The notes under the pieces were generated by a model. It saw only the letters and a program-made list of their open reading frames with translations. It did no database searches and was not told the DNA's origin. The translations under genes were made by a program, and so were the position numbers. This document shows, piece by piece, positions 49,750 through 58,936 of a stretch of DNA of 64,000 nucleotides. Position 1 is the first letter of the stretch. Each line of letters begins with the position of its first letter. Source of the DNA: Saprospirales bacterium (GTDB lineage Bacteria > Bacteroidota > Bacteroidia > Chitinophagales > Saprospiraceae); the NCBI GenBank assembly GCA_016719895.1, contig JADJYG010000003.1, positions 1-64,000 of the forward strand, read 5' to 3'.

Positions 49750-52700
49750 TCACCCCACCTTGCACTCCAAACCCAGTTTCGCCATTTCCATGGCAAAATC
49801 CGAATCGGCGTTCACCTTGCGGCCGGCGGATGCAAAGGCCAGGGCGTTGCGGTTGGTGTGGTCGAGCAGGCGCATTTTGAGCTGGTGTTTGCCTTTGTGG
49901 GCCTTGCAAACCTGGTCGAGGCGGTCCAGGAGTGTGCTGGTGAGCCGTTCCACGGGAATATGCAGGGTGACGGCGCTGATTTGCGAGCCGCCGACGGTTT
50001 CCAGGAGTTCTACTTTTTCGGGCCGGAATTCGTGCTCGTCGCTGTTGTAGCGCTGGCGGAGGGCGCCGGTGAGGTACAGGCAGTTGCCTTCTTCAAAAAA
50101 ATGCTTGAACTGGGCGTAGTCGTTGCTGAACAGCGCGATTTCGAGGTTGCCGGAGTAGTCGCTGATGGTGAAGCGGCCCCAGCCGGTGCCTTTCTGGCTG
50201 ATGCGGTGCTCGGCTTTGGTGACGAATCCGGCGATCCGGATTTTCTGCCCCCGGAATGTTTCGATGCGGTCGAGCGGGCAGGTGGTCAGGTTTTCGACTT
50301 CAAATTTGTAGTCGTCCAGCGGGTGGCCGCTCAGGTAGATGCCGACCACGTCTTTTTCGCGCTGGAGCAGGGTGAGCAGGTTCCAGGGCGCCACTTTGGG
50401 CGCCAGCGGTTCGGGGATGCTGACGCTGTCGGACAGGTCGCCGAAGAGCGAATTGGCCGACAGCACCTTGTCTTCCTGGTGCGCAGCGCCGTATTTGAGC
50501 AGGTGTTCGATGAAGGATTCGTACTTGTCGGAGGGGGCGAAAAAGGCCGCCCGGGCGCCGCCGCGATTGCCTTGCAGCGGAGGAATTTCGTCGAAAGCGC
50601 CGGCAAAGGCGAGGCTTTCCATCACTTTTTTGTTGATGGTGCGCAGGTTGATGCGGCGCATAAAATCGTAGATGGACCTGAACGGCCCGTTGGTATTGCG
50701 CTCCTGGATGAGCGTTTCCACGGCGGCCTCGCCGACGCCTTTGACGGCGCCCATGCCGTAGCGGATAACGCCTTTTTTATTGACGGAGAAATTGACGCCT
50801 GATTCGTTGACGTCCGGGCCTTTTACTTCCAGGCCCATCCGTTTGCATTCTTCGAGGAAAAAGGTTGTTTTTTCGATGTTGCCCTGGGAGTGCGTCAGCA
50901 CGGCGGCCATGTATTCGGAGGGGTAGTGGGCTTTGAGGTAGGCCGTTTGGTAGGCGACAAAGGCGTAGCAAGTGGAGTGCGACTTGTTGAAGGCGTAGGA
51001 AGCGAAGGCCTCCCAGTCGGTCCAGATTTTTTCGAGTTTTTCTTTGGGCAAACCCTTGGCCATGGCGCCTTCCAGAAACTGGCCTTTCATTTTATCCAGC
51101 ACGGCCTTTTGCTTTTTCCCCATGGCTTTGCGCAAAACATCGGCGTCGCCTTTGGAAAAGCCGGCGAGTTTTTGCGCTAAAAGCATGATTTGTTCCTGGA
51201 AAACGGCGATCCCCATCGTATCTGCCAGGTATTCTTCCATTTCCGGCAGGTCATAAGTTACTTGCTCCCGGCCGTGTTTGCGGGCGATATAGTTCGGAAT
51301 GTACTCCAGCGGCCCGGGCCGGTACAGGGCGTTCATGGCGATGAGGTCGTCGAACTTGTCGGGTTTGAGTTCGCGCAGGTATTTCTGCATGCCGGCGCTT
51401 TCAAACTGGAAGGTGCCGTTGGTAGCGCCGGCTTGGTAGAGTTCGTAGGTTTTGCGGTCGTCGAGGGGGATGGCGTCGATATCGATCTGCAGGCCGTGGT
51501 TTTGTTCGATCAGGCGCAAGGCGTCGCGGATGATGGTGAGGGTTTTGAGGCCCAGGAAGTCCATTTTGATGACGCCGGCGTCTTCGATGGTGCTGCCTTC
51601 GAACTGGGTGATGAGCAGATCGGTTTCTTTGGACGTATAAACGGGAATGATTTCCGTGAGGTCTTTGGGCGCGATGATGATGCCGGCGGCGTGAATGCCG
51701 GTGTTGCGCACCGAGCCTTCGAGCACCATGGCTTCGCGCAGCACCTGGCTTTCGAGGCTGCCTTCGGCGTCGAGGTATTCCCGCAGGCGTTTGGCGCTTT
51801 CGATATCGTCGGACAGCAGGTTTTCCTTGTCGCGCAGCGATCCCTCGCCGTCGAGCGGGGCGGTGAGCACGCGTTTGAGGGAGATGCCGGGTTTTTCGGG
51901 CACCAGTTTGGCCAGGGCGTTCGACTGGTCGAGCGGCAGGTCGAGCACGCGGGCCACGTCTTTGATCGACATTTTGGCGGCCATGGTGCCGTAGGTGACA
52001 ATTTGGGCGACCTGCTGCCGGCCGTATTTTTCCACCACGTAGTCCAGCACTTTTTGCCGGCCTTCATCGTCGAAGTCGGTATCGATATCGGGCATGCTCT
52101 TGCGGTCGGGGTTGAGAAATCGCTCGAACAGCAGCTGGTACTTGATGGGGTCGATATTGGTAATGCCAATGCAATAGGCTACTGCCGAGCCGGCTGCCGA
52201 GCCGCGGCCGGGACCGATAAACACCCCGAGGTCGCGGCCGGCTTTTATAAAATCGGAAACAATGAGAAAGTATCCGGCGAAGCCCATGGTTTTGACGGTG
52301 TGCAGCTCGAAGTTAAGCCGTTCTTCGATCTCCGGGCTGATCTCTTTGTAGCGTTCGCGGGCGCCTTCGAACGTCAGGTGGCGCAGGTAATCGTCCTGTG
52401 AGGCAAATTCTGCGGGGATGACGAAATTGGGCAGCAGGATATCCTGTTTGAGTTTCAGGGTATCGCATTTGTCCACAATTTCCATCGTATTGTCCAGGGC
52501 AAGGGGCAGGTCCTGAAACAGCTGACCCATTTCGGCCTGGGTTTTAAAATAAAACTGGTCGTTCCAGAAGGCGAAACGCCCGCCTTTCATGACGGCGCCT
52601 TCTTCCACGAATTCGCGGATGGCCGGCGTGGCTTGTTTTTCGCCGGTGTTGATGCACAGCAGGATGTCGTGGGCGTTGTAGTCTTTCTGATCGACGTAGT

Positions 52701-53328
52701 GCGAATCGTTGGTGCAAATCACTTTTACGTTGTATTCGCTGGCCCAGCGCAGCAGCACCTCGTTCACCTGGTCCTGTTCTTCCATCTGGTGGCGCTGGAT
52801 TTCGATGTAGTAGTCTTCGCCGAAAATATTGTACCACCATTCAAACTCCTTGCGCGCCGCTTCCTCGCCCTGCCGCAGGATAGCCTGGGGCACCATGGCG
52901 CCTATGCAGCAGGTGGTGGCGATCAGGCCTTCGTGGTATTGCAGGATGAGTTCCTTGTCGATGCGAGGGTACTTGCCGTACAGCCCTTCCATGTAGCCCA
53001 GCGAGCAGAGTTTGACGAGGTTTTTGTAGCCTTCGGCGTTTTTGGCGAGGAACAGCTGGTGGTAACGCCGGTCCCGGTCTTCCTTCGTGAACGTCCGGCG
53101 GTGCCGGTCGGCCACCACGTAAAACTCGCAGCCGACAATGGGCTTTACACCCTCGTGTTTGGCGGCTTCGGCCACAAACTGGAACACCCCGAACATGTTG
53201 CCGTGGTCGGTGATAGCCAGGGCTTTCATGCCGTCGGCGGCGGCTTTTTTGAACAGCGCCGGTATAGACGCTGCGCCATCAAGCAGGGAGTACTGGGTAT
53301 GGCAGTGGAGGTGTGCGAACTGTGGCAT
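49750..53328 (-). CDS. dnaE: DNA polymerase III alpha subunit
   Basis: A 1192-residue protein of normal DnaE length. PHP domain at the start (FAHLHCHTQYSLLDGAASIP, LAITDHGNMFGVFQFVAEAA); polymerase palm with VFIGPGRGSAAGSAVAYCIG and the catalytic Asp triplet region KSMPDIDTDFDDEGRQKV; fingers with YRPGPLEYIPNYIARKHG and MGIAVFQEQIMLLAQKLAGF; a C-terminal helix-hairpin-helix (GMGAVKGVGEAAVETLI) and OB domain (RIAGFVTKAEHRISQKGTGW). The main replicative polymerase. It is intact despite lying between frameshifted accessory genes. A -7 element TAAATTTG sits 20 bp upstream. Confidence 0.97.
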   Translation of the reverse strand: MPQFAHLHCHTQYSLLDGAASIPALFKKAAADGMKALAITDHGNMFGVFQFVAEAAKHEGVKPIVGCEFYVVADRHRRTFTKEDRDRRYHQLFLAKNAEGYKNLVKLCSLGYMEGLYGKYPRIDKELILQYHEGLIATTCCIGAMVPQAILRQGEEAARKEFEWWYNIFGEDYYIEIQRHQMEEQDQVNEVLLRWASEYNVKVICTNDSHYVDQKDYNAHDILLCINTGEKQATPAIREFVEEGAVMKGGRFAFWNDQFYFKTQAEMGQLFQDLPLALDNTMEIVDKCDTLKLKQDILLPNFVIPAEFASQDDYLRHLTFEGARERYKEISPEIEERLNFELHTVKTMGFAGYFLIVSDFIKAGRDLGVFIGPGRGSAAGSAVAYCIGITNIDPIKYQLLFERFLNPDRKSMPDIDTDFDDEGRQKVLDYVVEKYGRQQVAQIVTYGTMAAKMSIKDVARVLDLPLDQSNALAKLVPEKPGISLKRVLTAPLDGEGSLRDKENLLSDDIESAKRLREYLDAEGSLESQVLREAMVLEGSVRNTGIHAAGIIIAPKDLTEIIPVYTSKETDLLITQFEGSTIEDAGVIKMDFLGLKTLTIIRDALRLIEQNHGLQIDIDAIPLDDRKTYELYQAGATNGTFQFESAGMQKYLRELKPDKFDDLIAMNALYRPGPLEYIPNYIARKHGREQVTYDLPEMEEYLADTMGIAVFQEQIMLLAQKLAGFSKGDADVLRKAMGKKQKAVLDKMKGQFLEGAMAKGLPKEKLEKIWTDWEAFASYAFNKSHSTCYAFVAYQTAYLKAHYPSEYMAAVLTHSQGNIEKTTFFLEECKRMGLEVKGPDVNESGVNFSVNKKGVIRYGMGAVKGVGEAAVETLIQERNTNGPFRSIYDFMRRINLRTINKKVMESLAFAGAFDEIPPLQGNRGGARAAFFAPSDKYESFIEHLLKYGAAHQEDKVLSANSLFGDLSDSVSIPEPLAPKVAPWNLLTLLQREKDVVGIYLSGHPLDDYKFEVENLTTCPLDRIETFRGQKIRIAGFVTKAEHRISQKGTGWGRFTISDYSGNLEIALFSNDYAQFKHFFEEGNCLYLTGALRQRYNSDEHEFRPEKVELLETVGGSQISAVTLHIPVERLTSTLLDRLDQVCKAHKGKHQLKMRLLDHTNRNALAFASAGRKVNADSDFAMEMAKLGLECKVG

Positions 53329-53347
53329 GTCGGAATATGGAACGCGG

Positions 53348-53355
53348 CAAATTTA
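53348..53355 (-). promoter_or_regulatory. -7 element TAAATTTG for dnaE
   Basis: An exact TAnnTTTG match on the minus strand, 20 bp before the dnaE ATG at 53328, implying a short leader. A -33 box is not evident. Confidence 0.55.
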
Positions 53356-53482
53356 AAACAATTTGTAAAAAATCAGGAATGTATTTTTACACACAGCCAT
53401 ATTCATTTTCAGTTTTGCAGCCTCCAATATTGAAGTTGCGTTTATTGGCGCATAATTCCGCTTCAACAGCGACGGCCGTCGT

Positions 53483-54667
53483 TTAAAAAATGTTCCCTCC
53501 CCAAATAAACTCATCAAAGCCAACAACGCCGGGATAGCGTCCGATCAGGTGGCATTCGGATATGCCGATGGCTGTTGCATTGTATTTCAAAGCATTCAGA
53601 TGCTGCGGAATAGGGGTTTCCTTGACTTCATAGGCTATGCTGCCGTTCAAAATGAAGTCAATTTCTTTGCTTTTTGATTTTTCAAAATAATTCAGCTGGC
53701 CAAGGGTGGCAATCTGGTTGGCGATGGCGTTTTCAAAAATATGGCCGCTGGAGAGGCCTTTTTGTAACGAATTCAAGACGCCTGTATCTGAAAAGTAAAT
53801 CTTAGGTTGGCTGGTCAGCTCCTTATCAATGCCTTTTGCAAGGGGACTTACCAGCCGGATGAAATAGGTATATTCAAGGAGGGAAATATAGTCTTTTACT
53901 TTATGCCTGTTGATTCCAATGATGGCAGCTAACTTGCTGTAATCAAGCTTGCTACCTGCTCTACCCGCCAAGAGAAGCATAAGTCTGTATAACGAATCTG
54001 CCATTTCAAAATCAGACAAGAGTTTGATGTCCAATTCAATATAAGAATTGATAATATCGGAAAGGTAATCCTCCCGGTTGTCGCTACTGTCGGCCAGTAC
54101 CACTTCCGGGAAACCACCGAAGCGGATATATTCCTCGTATAGTGGGCTATAGAGGTCATAAAAAGTGCGTAAAAATGACTTCCCTCTTTCCAATTCAATC
54201 TGTGGTTCCCACGCCTCCCGGAAGACGAGAAACTCCCGAAAATCCAACGGCCAGAGTTCAAAAATTTTCTTACGCCCGGCCAAGCTTTCTGAAAAGTGGT
54301 TTTTTAGATAAAATGAGCTGGAGCCCGATACGATGAATTTCACCTCATACGTATCGTAGAGACTTTTGATAACGCTCGGAATGTTTTTCACTAATTGTAT
54401 TTCATCCAGGGCGATTACTGCCGGTAATGTCAAGTCAATACCCAACTGCGCTAAGCCCCGTTCGATATCGGAATAGGACTGCTGATTAAAAAGGTGCCGG
54501 TACTCAATCCTTTCCATATCCAGGTATAATTTGTTCTCGTGTCTTACCCTATCCAGCAAATACCGGATAGCAGTAGTCTTGCCCACCCGCCTCATACCCG
54601 TGATTACCGTCGCCTGCTTTTGGGAAAGATGGGCTTCGAGCGCCTTAAATGTTATTCTATTGTACAT
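53483..54667 (-). CDS. AAA ATPase with DUF4143 domain
   Basis: A 394-residue protein. Walker A is in ATVITGMRRVGKTTAIRYLL, Walker B in LPAVIALDEIQLVKNIPSVI, and the sensor region in VKFIVSGSSSFYLKNHFSES. A central winged-helix-like part (SKLAAIIGINRHKVKDYISL) precedes the DUF4143 nuclease-like end, with Asp/Lys residues in KSKEIDFILNGSIAYEVKET. Such proteins are abundant in genomes with defence or mobile genes; their function is unsettled. ATG 54667 (MYNRITFKALE) suits the family; 54688 adds seven residues. It stands alone next to dnaE. Confidence 0.85.
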   Translation of the reverse strand: MYNRITFKALEAHLSQKQATVITGMRRVGKTTAIRYLLDRVRHENKLYLDMERIEYRHLFNQQSYSDIERGLAQLGIDLTLPAVIALDEIQLVKNIPSVIKSLYDTYEVKFIVSGSSSFYLKNHFSESLAGRKKIFELWPLDFREFLVFREAWEPQIELERGKSFLRTFYDLYSPLYEEYIRFGGFPEVVLADSSDNREDYLSDIINSYIELDIKLLSDFEMADSLYRLMLLLAGRAGSKLDYSKLAAIIGINRHKVKDYISLLEYTYFIRLVSPLAKGIDKELTSQPKIYFSDTGVLNSLQKGLSSGHIFENAIANQIATLGQLNYFEKSKSKEIDFILNGSIAYEVKETPIPQHLNALKYNATAIGISECHLIGRYPGVVGFDEFIWGGNIF

Positions 54668-54845
54668 AAAAACGGAAATTTTGTACAAATTTATGACAAT
54701 TTATAAAAATCGTATCCTTTTCCAGCCTGGTTCTCCTCCTGGCTCTATGACTATATTTCCTTTCTCTGAAAATTGGCAACATATTCAAATCCATTTACAA
54801 CGGAAACACCATACTACTGTACATTTTTCAGAATGGCAATGAAAT

Positions 54846-54897
54846 GTACTGCCGAACCCCGTTCGGCGTCGCAGTGCCGAACGGGGTTCGGCAGTAC
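54846..54897. repeat. dispersed palindromic repeat, copy 2
   Basis: Two 22-bp arms that are perfect complements (GTACTGCCGAACCCCGTTCG, then GC) flank an 8-nt loop. It is related to copy 1 at 29211-29262. The region 54668-55035 has no gene; apart from this repeat nothing else is recognised there. Confidence 0.85.
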
Positions 54898-55035
54898 AAA
54901 TCGGCCCGAATTGAAAAATGTCCAGTAGTGTGTGGAAATACACTTGTAAAAAATAAATGCATAAACCTCACCATAACACAATATCCTCCAAATCTTCCTT
55001 ATGTTTGCCTGCCCAACCTGTCATAGCAAAACAAA

Positions 55036-56445
55036 ATGGAAAAAAAACAAGGCCAACTCGTCCGCAGCCTCACGTTGGGCGCTGCTACTATTCTCGTCGT
55101 CAGTTCGGTGATCGGGTCGGGGGTGTACAAAAAAGTGGCGCCGATGTCGGATCAGCTGATGTCGCCCGACCTGGTGTTGTGGGCTTGGGTACTGGCCGGC
55201 CTGATCAGTTTGTGCGGCGCCCTGAGCAACGCCGAAATAGCGGGCATGTTGGCCGATTCGGGCGGCGAGTACGTGTATTTCCGGCGGATATACGGGCGCT
55301 TTACGGCGTTTTTGTGGGGTTGGAGCACTTTTGCCGTGATCAAAACGGCGGCGGTATCCTCCATTGCCTATGTATTTACGCAGTCGCTCCATTCTATTTT
55401 CCCCTTGCCACACCTGCCGGAATCGATTGAAAGTATCGACTTCCTGATTTTTAAACCCTTTGAAAACGCCGGCGTCAAGGCCGTGACGATCGCCCTTATT
55501 TTGACCCTGACCTTTGTGAATTCGCGCGGACTGCGGGGCGGCGCTGCGCTCAGCGCCTGGATCACGCGTTCGGTCATTGTGGGCCTGGCGCTGATCGTGC
55601 TGTCGGGGTTGTTGTTTGGCGGGGGCAGTTTTGAGCATATCCAAACGCCGGCTGCGAATTATGTGGACCGGAGCTGGACCGATTTTTCGTTTATCAAAGC
55701 CATGTTTGCCGCCCTGCTGGCGGCCTTTTGGGCGTATGAAGGCTGGAACACCGTAGGGTTTCTCGGGGGTGAAATCCAAAACCCCAACCGCAACCTGCCC
55801 CTGGCCCTGTCTGCCGGGTTGCTGATTATCATCGGGACGTATGTATTGGTGAATTTCACCTACCTGTACGTGTTGCCGATCGATCAGATTATCAGCGGGT
55901 ATAAAAACCAGAACGAGATCGCGGCGGTTTCTGTCGTCCGGTATTTCGCCGGCGGCGCCGGCGCCACGCTCATTTCCATCATTATTCTCATCACCACCCT
56001 GGGCTGTACCAATGCCACTATCCTGATGCCGCCGCGCGTGTATTACGCCATGGCTAAAGACGGCTTGTTTTTCCGGCGCGCTGCCGAAATACACCCGAAA
56101 TACCACACTCCCAACCCGGCCCTTTGGATGCAGGGCATCTGGGCTTGCCTGCTGGTGCTTTCGGGCAGTTTCGACCAGTTGACCGACATGTTGATTTTCG
56201 CCGCCTTCTTTTTTTACGGCGCCACAGCGCTCGGCGTGTTTATCATGCGCAAGCGCGAGCCCGGCGCCGAACGGCCATACCGGGTGTGGGGATATCCAGT
56301 TGTGCCGGCGTTGTTTGTGCTGTTTTGCGCTGCATTGATTGTTATTACCTGTATCAACAGCCCCCGCGAGGCCATGCTCGGTATTGTACTGATGCTGACG
56401 GGGGTGCCCTTTTATTTATACTGGAACAGAAAAAAGCCGGACTGA
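55036..56445 (+). CDS. APC-family amino acid permease
   Basis: A 469-residue inner-membrane transporter with 12 hydrophobic segments. The first helix shows the substrate-binding break of the APC fold (VVSSVIGSGVYKKVAPMSDQ); GALSNAEIAGMLADSGGEYV and LLAAFWAYEGWNTVGFLGGE are typical of the LAT/AAT group. It probably imports or exchanges amino acids; the substrate cannot be told from the sequence. It is a single gene on the plus strand, convergent with the PqqB-like gene 10 bp away at its end. Confidence 0.9.
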   Translation: MEKKQGQLVRSLTLGAATILVVSSVIGSGVYKKVAPMSDQLMSPDLVLWAWVLAGLISLCGALSNAEIAGMLADSGGEYVYFRRIYGRFTAFLWGWSTFAVIKTAAVSSIAYVFTQSLHSIFPLPHLPESIESIDFLIFKPFENAGVKAVTIALILTLTFVNSRGLRGGAALSAWITRSVIVGLALIVLSGLLFGGGSFEHIQTPAANYVDRSWTDFSFIKAMFAALLAAFWAYEGWNTVGFLGGEIQNPNRNLPLALSAGLLIIIGTYVLVNFTYLYVLPIDQIISGYKNQNEIAAVSVVRYFAGGAGATLISIIILITTLGCTNATILMPPRVYYAMAKDGLFFRRAAEIHPKYHTPNPALWMQGIWACLLVLSGSFDQLTDMLIFAAFFFYGATALGVFIMRKREPGAERPYRVWGYPVVPALFVLFCAALIVITCINSPREAMLGIVLMLTGVPFYLYWNRKKPD

Positions 56446-56454
56446 ATTTGGCGC

Positions 56455-57390
56455 TCAAGGCTTTTTGCGCAGGTCGAGCGCCTCGCCCTCGCGGGCTACG
56501 TTGAACCCGCGCCGTTCGACCGCCCGGATTTCCGCGTCGTCCCACAGCATCGGGTTGGTGTGGTTGAAGTGAATAAACCGCACTTTGGCTTTGTCCGTAC
56601 TGGAGAGGCCATCGAACAGGCGGATAGACTCCTCCATAAAGGGGTGCGGGATTTCGCGCATATCGCGCTGCAATTCGCCGTTCTTGTAAAACGTCGCGTC
56701 GAGGTAAGCGATATCGCAGGTTTTGATTTCCCGAACGACGTCGCGGTCCCATTTTTCCCATTTATCGATATCCGGAATAAACAAAATGCGCTGCCCGGCC
56801 GCTTCGATCCGGTAGCCGGCAGTTTCGGAATATTCGTCGCGGTGGGGTACGCGAAAGGGCGTAACCCGGATGTCTGGGCCCAATACGAGGGCCGAATCCA
56901 CCTGCAGGGGCTGCAGGCGGATATTTTCCAGTTGAACGAGTTGGCTCCAGGGGCCGTTGGATTCCAGGAAGGTTTTCATGCGCGGCAACACAAACACAGG
57001 TACATTTCGCGCGCCCTGGGCTTCGCGGCCGAGGTACATGAGGCCGGCGTAATGACCGATATGGGCGTGCGTGAGCAGGATGCCGTCGGGTGCGGATTGT
57101 TCCGGCATGCCGGCGGCCTGGCGCAGGCGCCGCCATTGGTCCGGATAAGCCGGCGTAGCCTCAAACATCCAGATTTTTTGGCGGCGGCGGTCCAGCAAGG
57201 CCAGGCAGGTTGGCGTGCGTGCGCTGCGCCGGCCGCTCCAGTAGAGCTGGCAGCAAGTCCGCCGGCAATTGACGTGCGGGTAGCCGCCATCCTGGGTTAC
57301 GCCGAGCACGACCAGGGAAACCTCCGGCAATGGCAACGGAGGGGTTTTGCAGGCCGTCAGCAGGCAAAAAAAGGCTAGAATGCGGTACAT
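56455..57390 (-). CDS. PqqB-like metallo-beta-lactamase-fold hydrolase, lipoprotein
   Basis: A 311-residue protein; the N-terminus YRILAFFCLLTACKT is a lipoprotein signal. The start GVTQDGGYPHVNCRRTCCQL and the motif ILLTHAHIGHYAGLMYLGRE (variant of HxHxDH with Ile-Gly in place of Ala-Asp positions) match PqqB-like MBL proteins, and VPHRDEYSETAGYRIEAAGQ and the end IHFNHTNPMLWDDAEIR complete the metal site. No PQQ genes are near, so a role in PQQ synthesis is unlikely; the substrate is unknown. It ends 3 bp upstream of nothing on its strand; the GNAT gene lies directly upstream (4 bp), so it is in an operon with it. Confidence 0.8.
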   Translation of the reverse strand: MYRILAFFCLLTACKTPPLPLPEVSLVVLGVTQDGGYPHVNCRRTCCQLYWSGRRSARTPTCLALLDRRRQKIWMFEATPAYPDQWRRLRQAAGMPEQSAPDGILLTHAHIGHYAGLMYLGREAQGARNVPVFVLPRMKTFLESNGPWSQLVQLENIRLQPLQVDSALVLGPDIRVTPFRVPHRDEYSETAGYRIEAAGQRILFIPDIDKWEKWDRDVVREIKTCDIAYLDATFYKNGELQRDMREIPHPFMEESIRLFDGLSSTDKAKVRFIHFNHTNPMLWDDAEIRAVERRGFNVAREGEALDLRKKP

Positions 57391-57393
57391 CAG

Positions 57394-57894
57394 TCAGAGC
57401 GTTTTTCCGTAAAACAGCCCGCAACCGGTATGGCCGGTGTGGCCCATTGGCCCTGGCAAGGATTCAAAATTCAGGCGTTGATACAAGCGGTTGGCCTCCT
57501 GCATGGCGGCAATGGTTTCGAGATACATATACCGGAAGCCCCGGAGGCGGGCTTCCGTTTCCAGGCGCTCCACGAGCGCGCGCCCCATACCCTGCCCGCG
57601 GGCTTCGGTGAAAAAGTACATTTTTTTCAGCTCGCAGGTATCCGGGTCGCCGCCTTTCAGAGGGCCTATCCCTCCGCACCCGGCCAGCCGGCCGCCGGGG
57701 TTTTCCAATACCAGGAAATACGAGCGTGGGTTATTATAAGCCTCGAACATGGCATCCACTTCGGGGTCTTCGATCGAAAACCCACGGCCCACGGCGCCGT
57801 ATTCGGTCATCACGGTGCGGATGATTTCCGCTACCTGGCTATTATCCTGCGGCCGGATAGGGCGCAGCGACAAATTGGATGGGTGTGGCATCAT
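57394..57894 (-). CDS. GNAT-family N-acetyltransferase
   Basis: A 166-residue protein with the GNAT pattern: NLSLRPIRPQDNSQVAEIIR, LVLENPGGRLAGCGGIGPLK, the acetyl-CoA loop FFTEARGQGMGRALVERLET and YLETIAAMQEANRLYQRLNF. It transfers an acetyl group from acetyl-CoA to an unknown amine. ATG 57894 is preferred; a GTG at 57909 would overlap the preceding gene. It sits in a three-gene run on the minus strand (carboxypeptidase-regulatory-like protein, GNAT, PqqB-like) with very short spacing. Confidence 0.85.
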   Translation of the reverse strand: MMPHPSNLSLRPIRPQDNSQVAEIIRTVMTEYGAVGRGFSIEDPEVDAMFEAYNNPRSYFLVLENPGGRLAGCGGIGPLKGGDPDTCELKKMYFFTEARGQGMGRALVERLETEARLRGFRYMYLETIAAMQEANRLYQRLNFESLPGPMGHTGHTGCGLFYGKTL

Positions 57895-57905
57895 GGCGCG
57901 GAAGA

Positions 57906-58565
57906 TCACTTTTTCTTCTTGAAATCCCCGTCTTTCCAGGCTTTGAAAAACTGTGCCCAGGCCAGCGGGCTGAAGATATTCATCGGCGGCGTCTGGCCGA
58001 TATACACATATTCGCGGGCTTGCTGGCGCAGGTAAAAATTGGCGCTTTCACGACCGCCGTAGGGCACGATATCGGGATTTTTACGGGCTTCGGCGAGGTA
58101 TTCGTTGGCTACGTTGGCAGCTGCGATGCGCTGGAGTTCGGGGGTGACGTTCATTTTCAAAAATTCAATCTTGAAATGCTCGCGCGAAGGCCAGGGAAAG
58201 ATCACGGCTTCGGGCAGCGTGAGCGTGTCCTGTGCGAGAATCTGGACGATCGAATAGCGGTCCTGCGAGAGCGTATCCGGCACTGTTTTCGTCACCGGCT
58301 CGAAGCCGATACAATTAAAGCGGATCACGTCGCCTTTTTCCACGACGATGGTAAAAAAACCCCGGTAGTCGGCGTAAGTGCCGCGTTTTTTCTCCGGCAA
58401 AAAAATGCTGGCATAGGGCACGGGCACCATATTTCCGTCCATATTGGTAATCACCAGGCCGGAAAACTGGATCAGTTTTTTGGACGAAGGGGTTTGGGGT
58501 TCCTGCGCAGCCGCGGTGGCCGACAGGAGCAGGCTGAAGAGAAACAGGAAAATCGAACGTATCAC
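57906..58565 (-). CDS. exported protein with carboxypeptidase-regulatory-like domain, GTG start
   Basis: A 219-residue protein with a signal peptide (IRSIFLFLFSLLLSATAAAQ). An Ig-like carboxypeptidase-regulatory domain follows: LIQFSGLVITNMDGNMVPVP, ASIFLPEKKRGTYADYRGFF, VVEKGDVIRFNCIGFEPVTK. The C-terminal half (FKIEFLKMNVTPELQRIAAA, AWAQFFKAWKDGDFKKKK) is helical and Lys-ended. The start is the GTG at 58565: no ATG lies in a suitable position, the signal peptide starts there, and the -7 element TATCTTTG is about 55 bp upstream. Function unknown; possibly a surface or cell-envelope component. Confidence 0.75.
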   Translation of the reverse strand: MIRSIFLFLFSLLLSATAAAQEPQTPSSKKLIQFSGLVITNMDGNMVPVPYASIFLPEKKRGTYADYRGFFTIVVEKGDVIRFNCIGFEPVTKTVPDTLSQDRYSIVQILAQDTLTLPEAVIFPWPSREHFKIEFLKMNVTPELQRIAAANVANEYLAEARKNPDIVPYGGRESANFYLRQQAREYVYIGQTPPMNIFSPLAWAQFFKAWKDGDFKKKK

Positions 58566-58617
58566 CGGGCTTGTATTTATCGTTTGAGCGAAGGTTGGGC
58601 AATTCAGGATTGATGTA

Positions 58618-58625
58618 CAAAGATA
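58618..58625 (-). promoter_or_regulatory. -7 element TATCTTTG for the minus-strand operon
   Basis: An exact TAnnTTTG match on the minus strand upstream of the GTG at 58565. The remaining region to 58871 shows no gene or repeat. Confidence 0.55.
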
Positions 58626-58871
58626 TGCAGGAGTAACGCCAGGACGGTGGCTTTGTTTTCGGAAAAACGTGCGGGGCAAACAGAACGCGGCCGGCGCCTG
58701 GTGTCCCCGAAACGCAGCCAATCGGCCATTCGCTGCCCGGCTGCCGGCGGCACAGCGGTGTATTGGCGGGTTAAATGGTCGGAAAACGGCCAAAAAAATG
58801 CAGAAAATGGCTGCTTTGCTGGTGCTACGAAGATGAAACCCGCGAAATGGGCCGTATCTGGCGTATTTTGT

Positions 58872-58879
58872 TACCTTTG
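58872..58879 (+). promoter_or_regulatory. -7 element TACCTTTG for the OmpH-like gene
   Basis: An exact TAnnTTTG match, 58 bp before ATG 58937. Confidence 0.6.
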
Positions 58880-58936
58880 CCGCCGTTTTTCGTTTTCAAG
58901 GCATCTTTTGTCCTACACTAAACACGAACTCTTTCA

